The position numbers were made by a program, and so were the translations under genes. A model generated the notes under the pieces. It saw only the letters and a program-made list of their open reading frames with translations. It made no database searches and had not been told where the DNA came from. DNA of 64,000 nt from Flavobacteriaceae bacterium (GTDB taxonomy: Bacteria; Bacteroidota; Bacteroidia; Flavobacteriales; Flavobacteriaceae). The stretch is from contig JAQWJV010000016.1 of the NCBI GenBank assembly GCA_029248185.1, positions 1 through 64,000 of the forward strand, given 5' to 3'. This document shows positions 45,912 through 57,243 of the stretch, in pieces. The first letter of the stretch is position 1, and the number at the start of each line of letters is the position of its first letter.

Positions 45912-46422
45912 AATTTATGGATCTATAGGGGTTCTTTGTCTTTTGATTATCCAATCTTGTGGAATTTACTCCTTCACTGGAGCATCGATTCCCCCTGGAG
46001 TTTCTACTTATCAAGTTAATTTCTTTGAAAATCAAGCAGGAAATCGTCCAGGATCAACTGTTGAACCCGGACTAGATAACGACTTTACTATTGCACTTCA
46101 AGACCTGATTATTAATCAAACAAATTTAGACTTAGTCACCACAGACGGTCAACTGATCTATGAAGGAGAAATTACTGAATATAGTGTAACCCCTATGTCA
46201 GCTACAGCACAAAATACCGCCGCTCAGAACCGTTTGAAGATGACGGTTGCTCTCCGGTATATTAATACCAAAAGAGAAGAAGATGATTTTAATAAAAATT
46301 ACTCTTTCTTTTATGATTTCCCCGCTGAACTGCAGGTTTATGATATTAAGGATGCTGCTCACAAAGAAATTTTTGATCGAATTACTCAAGACATTTTTAA
46401 TGATACTCTAGCCAAATGGTGA
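45898..46422 (+). CDS. lptE: LPS-assembly lipoprotein LptE
   Basis: QSCGIYSFTGASIPPGVSTYQVNFFENQA; Bacteroidetes LptE position after the sigma-54 activator; ATG at 45898 (MKWMQNK). Confidence 0.88.
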   Translation, partial: WMQNKIYGSIGVLCLLIIQSCGIYSFTGASIPPGVSTYQVNFFENQAGNRPGSTVEPGLDNDFTIALQDLIINQTNLDLVTTDGQLIYEGEITEYSVTPMSATAQNTAAQNRLKMTVALRYINTKREEDDFNKNYSFFYDFPAELQVYDIKDAAHKEIFDRITQDIFNDTLAKW

Positions 46423-47171
46423 TTCAAGACGCTACTTCATTTTTTAACTTATTGGATAAATTCGAGCCTTCCAACTCAAAACAGCTCGAAGCACTTCAGC
46501 TGGTCCTTGAAAAATATCCTACTTTTCATTTAGCGAGAACGTATCAGTTGAAAGCATTACAACAACTTAATCCCGATGCGTTTGACAAACAACTCTCCCA
46601 TACAGCAATTGCTACTCATGACAGAGAGCTCCTTTATGAATTTATTGAAAATCAAAAAACAAAAGGCATTGTAAAAAATGAAGTAGCACCAAAAGAGTCT
46701 GTCGTAGCAACAAAAACTCCTCCAAAAGAAACAAAGAAGAAGACAAAACCTGAAAAAAAGAAAGTTAAAAAAGCTGTAAACAAAAGCCCTACTCAGCAAC
46801 AAAAAACAGAAAAAGTACCCGAAGCGCTTAGTTTTTCTGAATGGGCCAAATATCTTAAAACAAAACAGGTAATCACTAAAGAGAAACCAACTTTAGAAGA
46901 CAAGTTTCAACTCATCGATTCTTTTTTGGAAAACACAAAACGTATCGTGCCCGATAAAAATGTTAAAAACACGGTAGATTTAAGCGAAAAAAGTTGGGCA
47001 TCAACCGATGAATTAATGACTGAAACTTTAGCTAAAGTTTTTGTAAAACAGAAAAAATACGACAAAGCCCTTCAAGCCTTTCAGATATTAGGTTTGAAAT
47101 ATCCAGAAAAAAATAGTTTCTTTGCAGACCAAATTAAAGAGATCAAAAGATTACAAAAACTGAAAGATTGA
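46416..47171 (+). CDS. TPR-like hypothetical protein with Lys-rich linker
   Basis: LDKFEPSNSKQLEALQLVLEKYPTFHLARTY; C-terminal KQKKYDKALQAFQILGLKYPEKNSFFADQI. Confidence 0.8.
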   Translation: MVIQDATSFFNLLDKFEPSNSKQLEALQLVLEKYPTFHLARTYQLKALQQLNPDAFDKQLSHTAIATHDRELLYEFIENQKTKGIVKNEVAPKESVVATKTPPKETKKKTKPEKKKVKKAVNKSPTQQQKTEKVPEALSFSEWAKYLKTKQVITKEKPTLEDKFQLIDSFLENTKRIVPDKNVKNTVDLSEKSWASTDELMTETLAKVFVKQKKYDKALQAFQILGLKYPEKNSFFADQIKEIKRLQKLKD

Positions 47172-47175
47172 CCTA

Positions 47176-47544
47176 ATGAGTACATTTTCAATATTTATCG
47201 CCCTTATTATTATAGTATGCTTCCTTCTTGTATTGGTAGTTATGGTTCAAAATCCTAAGGGTGGAGGACTTTCTTCTTCTTTTGGTGGTGGTGGGTCACA
47301 GCAAGTCGGTGGTGTTCAAAAGACATCAGACTTCTTAGACCGTAGTACTTGGATACTTGCTTCCTTGTTATTGATTTTAATTTTAATTTCAAACGTAACT
47401 TTATCCTCTGGACAAGTTGTGACAGACTCCAAACTCCTTCAAGACGAAGCAACTCAACAAACAATTCCGGAAAGTCTTCCTGAAACAACAAATGAAATCC
47501 AAGAAATTCCTGAGATTCCAGCCGAAATTCCGGAAAGCAACTAG
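47176..47544 (+). CDS. secG: Preprotein translocase subunit SecG
   Basis: VVMVQNPKGGGLSSSFGGGGSQQVGGVQKTSDFLDRSTW. Confidence 0.95.
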   Translation: MSTFSIFIALIIIVCFLLVLVVMVQNPKGGGLSSSFGGGGSQQVGGVQKTSDFLDRSTWILASLLLILILISNVTLSSGQVVTDSKLLQDEATQQTIPESLPETTNEIQEIPEIPAEIPESN

Positions 47545-47563
47545 TTTTTTTAACTTCTTATTG

Positions 47564-47628
47564 AACTGACAGGCTGACATTTTAATCTCTAAATTGTCAG
47601 TTACCGTGCTCATGGCATGGTTTCTGAA
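47564..47628 (+). promoter_or_regulatory. groESL upstream region: inverted repeat plus sigma-54-like motif
   Basis: AACTGACA (47564-47571) and TGTCAGTT (47595-47602); TGGCATGGTTTCTGAA at 47613-47628. Confidence 0.5.
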
Positions 47629-47658
47629 AAAACATGGGAACAAATAAATTTTTAAACA

Positions 47659-49588
<1,930 letters not shown>

Positions 49589-49607
49589 TATTCATCTTAT
49601 ATCCAAT

Positions 49608-49635
49608 AAAAAACCCGCCAAATGGCGGGTTTTTT
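49608..49635. terminator. Bidirectional terminator after groEL
   Basis: AAAAAACCCGCCAAATGGCGGGTTTTTTAT. Confidence 0.93.
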
Positions 49636-49639
49636 ATTT

Positions 49640-49987
49640 TTATTCCTCAAGCATCCTCTCATATAAACAGCACTGGGGCAATTCATCATAAACTACATCT
49701 TTGGCTTTAACTAAAGGTGTGTCGTGTCCCACTTTAGCAATTTCCCCTTGAAGAGTTTTTAATGATGCTTTATTAGAATCGTAAATAACAGACATAACAT
49801 TACTTGGAATATCCCAAGTCGCCATTTTTACTCCTTTAACAGTTAACGCCGCTTTCTCAATACGCTTTTTACACATTTCGCAATTTCCACTTACTTCAAA
49901 AGTAGCTTTAGCATTTTTATTCTTTTTTTCCTGCGCTTGAAGAGCCAGAGGAAGAAGGAATACCCATAATATTATTACTTTTTTCAT
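49640..49987 (-). CDS. Secreted heavy-metal-associated (HMA) domain protein
   Basis: ATFEVSGNCEMCKKRIEKAALTVKGVKMATWD. Confidence 0.92.
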   Translation of the reverse strand: MKKVIILWVFLLPLALQAQEKKNKNAKATFEVSGNCEMCKKRIEKAALTVKGVKMATWDIPSNVMSVIYDSNKASLKTLQGEIAKVGHDTPLVKAKDVVYDELPQCCLYERMLEE

Positions 49988-50014
49988 ATTGTTAAAATTA
50001 AGATTTAAATTAAA

Positions 50015-52243
50015 TTATAAATTCCATCGAAGACCTGCGTACAGCATCCGCCCAAAAACAGGAGCATACACTTGAGCAGAATCAAAATTAATACCAAAAG
50101 GATCCTCAGCTGCAATAATAGGGTTTTTTTGAGTATAATTTCCCAAATTTTCAATCCCAGCATACACCTCAAGCTTATTATTAAACGCTCGTGTTAATTG
50201 ACTGTTCCACAATCCATAAGCCGGAGCGAACGATCCATCCCCATCTCTTACGGTACTAACCAGTCGCTGTTTTCCAAGGGCGTGATAGGTCAAATCCAAC
50301 CTCCATTGCGCCCCCTTAGTACTTCGTTCGGTTTCCCATCCAATATTACCAAAAAAACGATTTTGTGCCTGCAAGGGGCGTTGTAAAAAGCCCGATTTAT
50401 AAGCTGTTTTGACGTCGTAATTTTTATACGCTAATCGAAAACTTAACGCCTCTACAGGACTAAAATCTATAGCCAATTGGAAACTATTGGCCCTGCTTTG
50501 CCCTTCCAAGTTATAAAACGAAATCTGACCCTGCTTCTCCCAGTCCACAACGACTTGGTCTGTGAAATTGGTAATATAATAGTCGGCTGTGATATCACCA
50601 CTTCCTCCCCAAAGTGAGAAAATTTGACGTATACTCAATCCATAATTCCATGCGATTTCTGGATTCAACCCATAGATAGAACCTCCACTTTGCTCAATGG
50701 AAATAAGACGATTCGTACCAAATAAGGATTGGTTTTCTGCAAAAATGTTCGCCGCCTTTCTCCCACTTCCCACAGAAGCACGTAGGATTGTTTTTTCTCT
50801 AGGTAAATAACGTACATGAACCCTTGGAGTCACAAAATTCCCTAATCGATTGTGGAAATCTATACGAACCCCTCCCACGAAACTGAAATTTTCTAGATTG
50901 TCATAACTATATTCAAAAAAACTCCCCACAGATCGATCACTTCGATCAAAGAAAAAAGTATCTACTGTTTCCAAATATTGATCAAATGAAAAATTTATGC
51001 CCGCTTTGAATTTATTTTTAGTATTCCCTATAATAGAATTGAATAAAAGGTTTGCATAGAAACTTTCTTGATCAATCTCATAGCGTCTAAACCCATAATA
51101 AGAATCCTGTTTGTGGTTACTATAGGCTGACTGAAAACCAAAACTCTGGTAGGGTATTTCAGGAAAAACATATCCTATTTTCAATGAACCATCAAATCGA
51201 TTTGTACCGATCTCACTTCCCCAAATCGAAGTGCTGTTTTTATCCCTATCCGGTTCAAATTGGACAGCCCCAATTTGTTTGTCATCTTGCATCCAGCGAA
51301 TACTTGCAAAACTCACCCACCCTTTCTCTGCATCAGTATATTGCCAACGATTTAATATATTAAGCTGTTTTGCCAAAGGCACATCTAAAAATGAATCCCC
51401 ATTTTGATCTTTCTTCTGTGTTCGTTGATTCCCATGAATAAAAATCCCAGAACTCCATTTATCATTTACTTTAAAGTTTCCATGTGCATTAACTTCTTGA
51501 CGCCCATTGGCAGAGGTGAAAAAATTAAAAAATAAAGGCACATCTGAAAAAGGCTTTTTGATTTCTGTATTAATTTGTCCCGCAATACTCTCGTAACCAT
51601 TAACAACAGTCCCCATTCCCTTGGTGATTTGAATGCTCTCAATCCATGTTCCTGGAGTAAAAGTTAAGCCATAGGCTTGTGAGGCACCTCGAACCATAGG
51701 AATATTTTCTTCTGTTATTAGAAGATAGGGACTGGTGAGACCCAACATCTTAATTTGTTTGGTTCCCGTAAGAGCATCGGAAAAATTAACGTCAATAGAA
51801 GGGTTGGTTTCAAAACTTTCGGAAAGATTGCAACAGGCTGCTTTCAATAATTCAGCACTGTTCACATTAATTATATTTTGTGCTTCAAGATAGGATTTCT
51901 GAATGGCTTTTCTCCTTTGAGTTACCGTTACCTCATCTAGGTTCCCAGAAGAATTTTCATAAAGAACATGACGAAATTGAATATTGGTATTCACTGATAA
52001 GGTATCCGTTTTAAACCCAACATAACTAATCACCAGTTGTTTTGTCTTTTTTGAAAAGGGTATTGAAAACTCACCCCCCTGATCAGTAACTCCTCCTATT
52101 TGAGTTCCCAACCAAAAGACATTTGCTCCTTCTAAAGGAAGGGTTTCATTTGCTTCTTTGGTGAATACTATCCCAGAAAAAGCCTCTTGTGCATTCATAG
52201 AAATTCCATAAATACTCAATAATATTATAAAATAATTTTTCAT
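50015..52243 (-). CDS. TonB-dependent receptor, metal (copper?) associated
   Basis: AACCNLSESFETNPSIDVNFSDALTGTKQIKMLGL; QITKGMGTVVNGYESIAGQINTE. Confidence 0.94.
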   Translation of the reverse strand: MKNYFIILLSIYGISMNAQEAFSGIVFTKEANETLPLEGANVFWLGTQIGGVTDQGGEFSIPFSKKTKQLVISYVGFKTDTLSVNTNIQFRHVLYENSSGNLDEVTVTQRRKAIQKSYLEAQNIINVNSAELLKAACCNLSESFETNPSIDVNFSDALTGTKQIKMLGLTSPYLLITEENIPMVRGASQAYGLTFTPGTWIESIQITKGMGTVVNGYESIAGQINTEIKKPFSDVPLFFNFFTSANGRQEVNAHGNFKVNDKWSSGIFIHGNQRTQKKDQNGDSFLDVPLAKQLNILNRWQYTDAEKGWVSFASIRWMQDDKQIGAVQFEPDRDKNSTSIWGSEIGTNRFDGSLKIGYVFPEIPYQSFGFQSAYSNHKQDSYYGFRRYEIDQESFYANLLFNSIIGNTKNKFKAGINFSFDQYLETVDTFFFDRSDRSVGSFFEYSYDNLENFSFVGGVRIDFHNRLGNFVTPRVHVRYLPREKTILRASVGSGRKAANIFAENQSLFGTNRLISIEQSGGSIYGLNPEIAWNYGLSIRQIFSLWGGSGDITADYYITNFTDQVVVDWEKQGQISFYNLEGQSRANSFQLAIDFSPVEALSFRLAYKNYDVKTAYKSGFLQRPLQAQNRFFGNIGWETERSTKGAQWRLDLTYHALGKQRLVSTVRDGDGSFAPAYGLWNSQLTRAFNNKLEVYAGIENLGNYTQKNPIIAAEDPFGINFDSAQVYAPVFGRMLYAGLRWNL

Positions 52244-52292
52244 TGTTTTTGTTTAATAGGTTAAATCTGTTTTCTAAAAAATAAAAAACGGA

Positions 52293-52712
52293 CTAGCCAT
52301 AAAAAACTAAACAATGTTGCATTAAAATTATATTGTTGTGAATGGGGGGAGGCGGATTCCAATTCTCTTTTGAAAATAAAGATAAAACTGGGATACTAAC
52401 TTTATGAAAATCACGATTTAAAATAGCATTTAAAGGCGCTTTCAGCAAAATAGTGTTTTCAAATGAGACCTTTTGAGGTTCATCATTTTGAAAAAGAAGA
52501 ACAGTGTCTTTACAACACGTTTTTTTTGAAAAACTTTTCGTTAAAGGTATAACGTTCTTATCCTTCATCTCCATCCTACAGTTGGAAGGATTATATGCTA
52601 AAGAAACAGAAGCAATCTCAGATCCACAATAATGAACATTCAAAGCATAGCCCACTCTTGTTCCTAAAATAAGAACAGCCAGAAATAAACTTAAAAATTG
52701 TTTCATTTTCAC
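52293..52712 (-). CDS. HYC_CC_PP-type small exported protein
   Basis: NVHYCGSEIASVSLAY; KTCCKDTVLLF; WNPPPPIHN. Confidence 0.82.
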   Translation of the reverse strand: MKMKQFLSLFLAVLILGTRVGYALNVHYCGSEIASVSLAYNPSNCRMEMKDKNVIPLTKSFSKKTCCKDTVLLFQNDEPQKVSFENTILLKAPLNAILNRDFHKVSIPVLSLFSKENWNPPPPIHNNIILMQHCLVFYG

Positions 52713-52846
52713 ATTTCAAAGATACTAATTTCCCATTTACGCTCGTCATAAACATAAGGTTATAAATATCACAAATTTATTTTTTATGCTCAAAACAAGT
52801 CTATAAATCAGTGATATACGGTTCATTATAACTACTTTTGTAAATT

Positions 52847-53332
52847 ATGAAGAGAGAACGTTTTTCCGAGGTGTTTTCAGAGATTTCTAACCATTTGAAA
52901 TCAACTGATCTGGATGTGGTTGAAGGATTAAATTATATCTGTACTGTTTTAAGAGAATCGTTTGATCATTATGATTGGGTTGGATTTTATTTTGCTGATT
53001 TAGCAAGGAAAAAACTCCATCTTAAAGCCTTTTCTGGAAACCCCGTTGAACACCAAGAAATTCCATTTGGTAAAGGCATTTGTGGTCAAGTTGCTGTGAC
53101 CCATCAAAACTTTGTTGTTCCTGATGTCAAAGCGCAGGATAATTATTTAGCCTGCAGTATAGATGTTAAATCGGAAATTGTAATTCCCCTTTTCTTAGAA
53201 AATAATAATATTGGGCAAATTGATATTGACTCTCATAAAATAAACCCCTTTTCTGATCAAGATGAAAAATTGTTAGAAGCAATTTGTACTCTTATTTCAA
53301 AAACCTACTCCACTTCACTTTTACAACTTTAA
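52847..53332 (+). CDS. GAF domain protein (free Met-R-sulfoxide reductase-like)
   Basis: YDWVGFYFADL; FGKGICGQVAVTHQNFVVPDV; SEIVIPLFLENNNIGQIDIDSHKINPFSDQDEKLLEAI. Confidence 0.9.
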   Translation: MKRERFSEVFSEISNHLKSTDLDVVEGLNYICTVLRESFDHYDWVGFYFADLARKKLHLKAFSGNPVEHQEIPFGKGICGQVAVTHQNFVVPDVKAQDNYLACSIDVKSEIVIPLFLENNNIGQIDIDSHKINPFSDQDEKLLEAICTLISKTYSTSLLQL

Positions 53333-53339
53333 ATTGACA

Positions 53340-54863
53340 ATGAATACCAAAAAAATTAGTTCCGCACTTATTTCTGTTTTTGACAAAACGGGCTTAGAAC
53401 CGCTAATTAAAGCCTTAGTTGCTAATGACGTTCAATTATATTCTACCGGAGGCACAGAGGCTTTCATTCGTGAATTGGGACACGAGGTGCATGCTGTTGA
53501 AGAGCTAACAGGTTATCCTTCTATATTGGGAGGTCGCGTAAAAACATTACATCCTAAAGTATTTGGAGGAATTTTAAATCGCTCATCATTGGCGTCTGAC
53601 AAAACAGAAATTGATCAATATGAGATTCCTTCTTTTGATTTGGTCATCGTAGACTTATATCCTTTCGAAAAGACTGTAGCTGGGAATGCAACAGAGAGCG
53701 AAATCATTGAGAAGATTGATATTGGAGGTATTGCTTTAATTCGTGCTGCTGCGAAAAATTTCAATGATGTTTTTTGCATCTCTGATAAAGAAGATTATGC
53801 TTCTTTTATTGAAATCTACCTCGAGGCAAGCGGGGCTCCGTCCTTAGAAGAAAGAAAAGAATATGCCGTAAAAGCATTCCACACCTCATCGCATTATGAC
53901 ACGGCTATTTTTAATCATTTTAACGAAAAAGAAAATCGTTTGAAAGTGAGTATCGAGACCTCACAAGTATTACGTTACGGAGAAAACCCCCATCAACAAG
54001 GACACTTTTTTGGTCCTTTGGGAGATTTACTTGAACACTTACATGGAAAAGAAATTTCTTATAACAACCTACTAGACATTGATGCAGCAGTAAACTTAAT
54101 GCTTGAATTTTATGAAGGCAAGCCTGCCTTCGGAATTTTAAAGCATAATAATGCCTGTGGTTTCGCTGTTCGAGAAACTTTGTCAGCGGCCTACAAGGAT
54201 GCACTTGCTGGAGATCCTGTTTCTGCTTTTGGGGGTGTTTTGATTAGCAATAAAACGATTGATCTTGAAACCGCAACCGCGATACACACTTTATTCTGTG
54301 AAGTTGTTATCGCTCCAAATTATGATGCCGAAGCACTCAGTCTGTTAAAAGAAAAGAAAAATAGAATTATCTTAATACAAAAAGTCACAGAGTTGCCTAG
54401 CCAAACCTTAAGAACATGTCTGAATGGTATTTTAGTTCAAGACAAAGATTCTAAAACGGATCAAAAAGAAGATTTGACTACAGCAACCGAATTGGAACCC
54501 ACTCCAACTGAAATTGACGATCTCTTGTTTGCTTCCAAAATCTGTAAACATACCAAGTCAAACACCATTGTTTTGGCAAAGAATCAACAATTACTCGCTT
54601 CCGGTACAGGACAAACATCACGCGTTGATGCATTAAACCAAGCCATAAATAAAGCCACTAGTTTTGGGTTTGATTTAAAAGAATCGGCTATGGCAAGTGA
54701 TGCTTTTTTTCCCTTTCCTGATTGTGTTGAAATAGCAGATAAAGCAGGAATTAAGACCGTTATTCAACCCGGAGGTTCAATCAAAGATAAGTTATCAATC
54801 GCCTATTGTGATGCCCATGATATGTCAATGGTTTTCACAGGAATTCGGCACTTTAAACATTAA
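53340..54863 (+). CDS. purH: Bifunctional AICAR transformylase/IMP cyclohydrolase
   Basis: ALISVFDKTGLEPLIKAL; GGRVKTLHPKVFGGIL; LRYGENPHQQGHFF; KHNNACGFA. Confidence 0.97.
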   Translation: MNTKKISSALISVFDKTGLEPLIKALVANDVQLYSTGGTEAFIRELGHEVHAVEELTGYPSILGGRVKTLHPKVFGGILNRSSLASDKTEIDQYEIPSFDLVIVDLYPFEKTVAGNATESEIIEKIDIGGIALIRAAAKNFNDVFCISDKEDYASFIEIYLEASGAPSLEERKEYAVKAFHTSSHYDTAIFNHFNEKENRLKVSIETSQVLRYGENPHQQGHFFGPLGDLLEHLHGKEISYNNLLDIDAAVNLMLEFYEGKPAFGILKHNNACGFAVRETLSAAYKDALAGDPVSAFGGVLISNKTIDLETATAIHTLFCEVVIAPNYDAEALSLLKEKKNRIILIQKVTELPSQTLRTCLNGILVQDKDSKTDQKEDLTTATELEPTPTEIDDLLFASKICKHTKSNTIVLAKNQQLLASGTGQTSRVDALNQAINKATSFGFDLKESAMASDAFFPFPDCVEIADKAGIKTVIQPGGSIKDKLSIAYCDAHDMSMVFTGIRHFKH

Positions 54864-54894
54864 TTCATAATTTTGAGCAATTAACAAAAATAAG

Positions 54895-55914
54895 ATGGGG
54901 TTTTTTACTGAAGAAATAGCAATTGACTTAGGTACAGCAAATACTTTAATTATTCATAACGATAAGGTTGTTGTAAACAGTCCTTCTATTGTTGCCATAG
55001 ACCGAAGCTCGGGTAAAGTCATTGCCATTGGTCACGAAGCGAATATGATGCAAGGAAAGACCCACGAAAACATCAAAACTGTTCGCCCCCTGAAAGATGG
55101 AGTTATTGCAGACTTTAATGCCTCTGAACAAATGATTAATCGTCTGATAAAAAGTATTCCTACTTTAAATCGGCGTTTTTTCTCACCCTCTTTGCGCATG
55201 GTTATTTGTATTCCCTCTGGAATTACAGAAGTTGAAATGCGAGCAGTAAAAGAATCCGCCGAACGGGTTAATGGAAAAGAAGTCTATTTGATTCATGAAC
55301 CCATGGCTGCTGCCATAGGAATAGGAATCGATATCATGCAGCCCAAAGGGAATATGATTGTTGACATCGGAGGAGGTACAACTGAAATTGCTATCATCGC
55401 ACTTTCTGGAATTGTCTGTGATAAATCGATCAAAATTGCTGGAGATGTATTCACCAGTGATATTATCAATTATATGCGGAATAAGCACAATCTATACATT
55501 GGAGAACGTACCGCGGAAAAAATTAAAATTATTGTGGGCAGTGTATCTGAAGAGTTGGACAACCCACCAGATGCAATGTCTGTTCAAGGAAGAGACCTGT
55601 TGTCCGGAAAACCTAAACAAGTTTCTATAACTCATGGAGAGATTGCTAAGGCTCTTGATAAATCAGTCATACGAATTGAAGATGCAATCATGGAAGCACT
55701 GTCTCAAACCCCTCCTGAACTTGCAGCAGACATCTACAATACGGGGATCTATCTCGCCGGTGGAGGTGCACTTTTAAGAGGTTTAGATAGACGACTTTCT
55801 CAAAAAACAGACCTGCCAATATACGTTGCTGAGGATCCGCTTCAAGCGGTTGTTAGAGGAACAGGAATAGCTTTGAAAAACATTGAGCGCTTTAAAACCG
55901 TTTTGACTAAATAA
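54895..55914 (+). CDS. mreB: Rod shape-determining protein MreB
   Basis: EEIAIDLGTANTLI; VDIGGGTTEIAIIALSGIV. Confidence 0.98.
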   Translation: MGFFTEEIAIDLGTANTLIIHNDKVVVNSPSIVAIDRSSGKVIAIGHEANMMQGKTHENIKTVRPLKDGVIADFNASEQMINRLIKSIPTLNRRFFSPSLRMVICIPSGITEVEMRAVKESAERVNGKEVYLIHEPMAAAIGIGIDIMQPKGNMIVDIGGGTTEIAIIALSGIVCDKSIKIAGDVFTSDIINYMRNKHNLYIGERTAEKIKIIVGSVSEELDNPPDAMSVQGRDLLSGKPKQVSITHGEIAKALDKSVIRIEDAIMEALSQTPPELAADIYNTGIYLAGGGALLRGLDRRLSQKTDLPIYVAEDPLQAVVRGTGIALKNIERFKTVLTK

Positions 55915-55921
55915 ATTAGGT

Positions 55922-56743
55922 ATGCAGCGAATCATTAATGCGCTCGTACAATTTAGAAATCCCATTCTTTATTTTTTTTTATTGGGCTTTTCATTACTCT
56001 TTCTGAGTAGTCGGAGTAGTTTTCATCAAAATAAGATTGGGGAGCTCGGTTTTTATTTTTCAAGTGGTTTATATAAATTTTCTAATTCCATAAACCAATA
56101 TTTCGACTTAAAAGAAAAAAACAGAATCCTTCACCAAGAAAACACCCAACTGAAAGCTCTGGCTCTTAAAAAAAATGCTCCTTTTCTATATGATGCTTAT
56201 TTAGGTAATCCCAAACGATTCCCCTTTAAAATTAGAAATGCCAATGTCATCAAAAATAGTCTTCTAAATCAAAGGAATTATATCATCATTGATAAAGGAA
56301 CTGAAGATGGAGTTCAAGCTGAAATGGGAGTCATAACATCAAACGGTATTCTTGGAATCGTAAAGTCTGTCTCTAAAAAATATGCGAGTGTGATTTCATT
56401 ATTACATCAAGACTTAAAAATTAATGTTCGCTTTAAGCATAGTGATGCTTTTGGTTCTTTGGTTTGGAAAGGTAAAAGCCCAACAGAATTCAGTGTAGAA
56501 GATATAGTTTCCAGCGCTCAGCTTCAATTGGGAGACACCATTGTAACGGGAGGTATGTCTTCTTATTTTCCTTATGGAATTCCTTTAGGAACCATCACCC
56601 AACTTGAAAATGACATCAATAGTGGATTTTATATGATGACGGCTGAACTTTTTGAAAACCCTTCTGAAGTTTATGCAGCCTACGTTATAGAAAACAAGTT
56701 CAAAGAAGAAATTGACTTTCTAAATAAAGAAGTGAAACCATGA
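55922..56743 (+). CDS. mreC: Rod shape-determining protein MreC
   Basis: Position after mreB; YIIIDKGTEDGVQAEMGVITSNGILGIVKSVSKKYASVISLLHQDLKI. Confidence 0.95.
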   Translation: MQRIINALVQFRNPILYFFLLGFSLLFLSSRSSFHQNKIGELGFYFSSGLYKFSNSINQYFDLKEKNRILHQENTQLKALALKKNAPFLYDAYLGNPKRFPFKIRNANVIKNSLLNQRNYIIIDKGTEDGVQAEMGVITSNGILGIVKSVSKKYASVISLLHQDLKINVRFKHSDAFGSLVWKGKSPTEFSVEDIVSSAQLQLGDTIVTGGMSSYFPYGIPLGTITQLENDINSGFYMMTAELFENPSEVYAAYVIENKFKEEIDFLNKEVKP

Positions 56744-57243
56744 GCTCGATTACCCTAAAAACAATTGCTTCTTTTGTAATTCTTGTATTATCCCAAGTAT
56801 TTATTTTTAATCAAATGAATCTATTGGGGTACATCAATCCCATGCTTTATGTGTTATTTCTTGTCCATTATCGCTTTGATCAAAATCAAACCCTTTTCAT
56901 TTTTATTGGTTTTTTACTAGGCTTTTTTATTGATTTTATGTCTCAAACCGGAGGTGCTCATATCATTGCCAGTCTTAGCGCAAGCTTTTTCCGCCCTTTT
57001 ATCATTCGCAATGCTTTTGGGATAACCGCCGAACTTCCAAAAAGCTTTCAAAGTGACTCGAGAGTTCTCAATAAGATTGTTTTTTTACTCTTTTTTATAC
57101 CCTTGCATCACTTGATTTATTTTATTGTAGTTTATTTTAGTTGGGATGCCTTTTCTCTCATTCTCAAGAGCACTGCACTAACTGCTTTTTTTTCTTTACT
57201 TTTAATCGTTATAATTTCTTCATTATTTAAATCCACAAAATGA
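56740..57243 (+). CDS. mreD: Rod shape-determining protein MreD
   Basis: Position between mreC and PBP2; multi-TM. Confidence 0.9.
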   Translation: MSSITLKTIASFVILVLSQVFIFNQMNLLGYINPMLYVLFLVHYRFDQNQTLFIFIGFLLGFFIDFMSQTGGAHIIASLSASFFRPFIIRNAFGITAELPKSFQSDSRVLNKIVFLLFFIPLHHLIYFIVVYFSWDAFSLILKSTALTAFFSLLLIVIISSLFKSTK

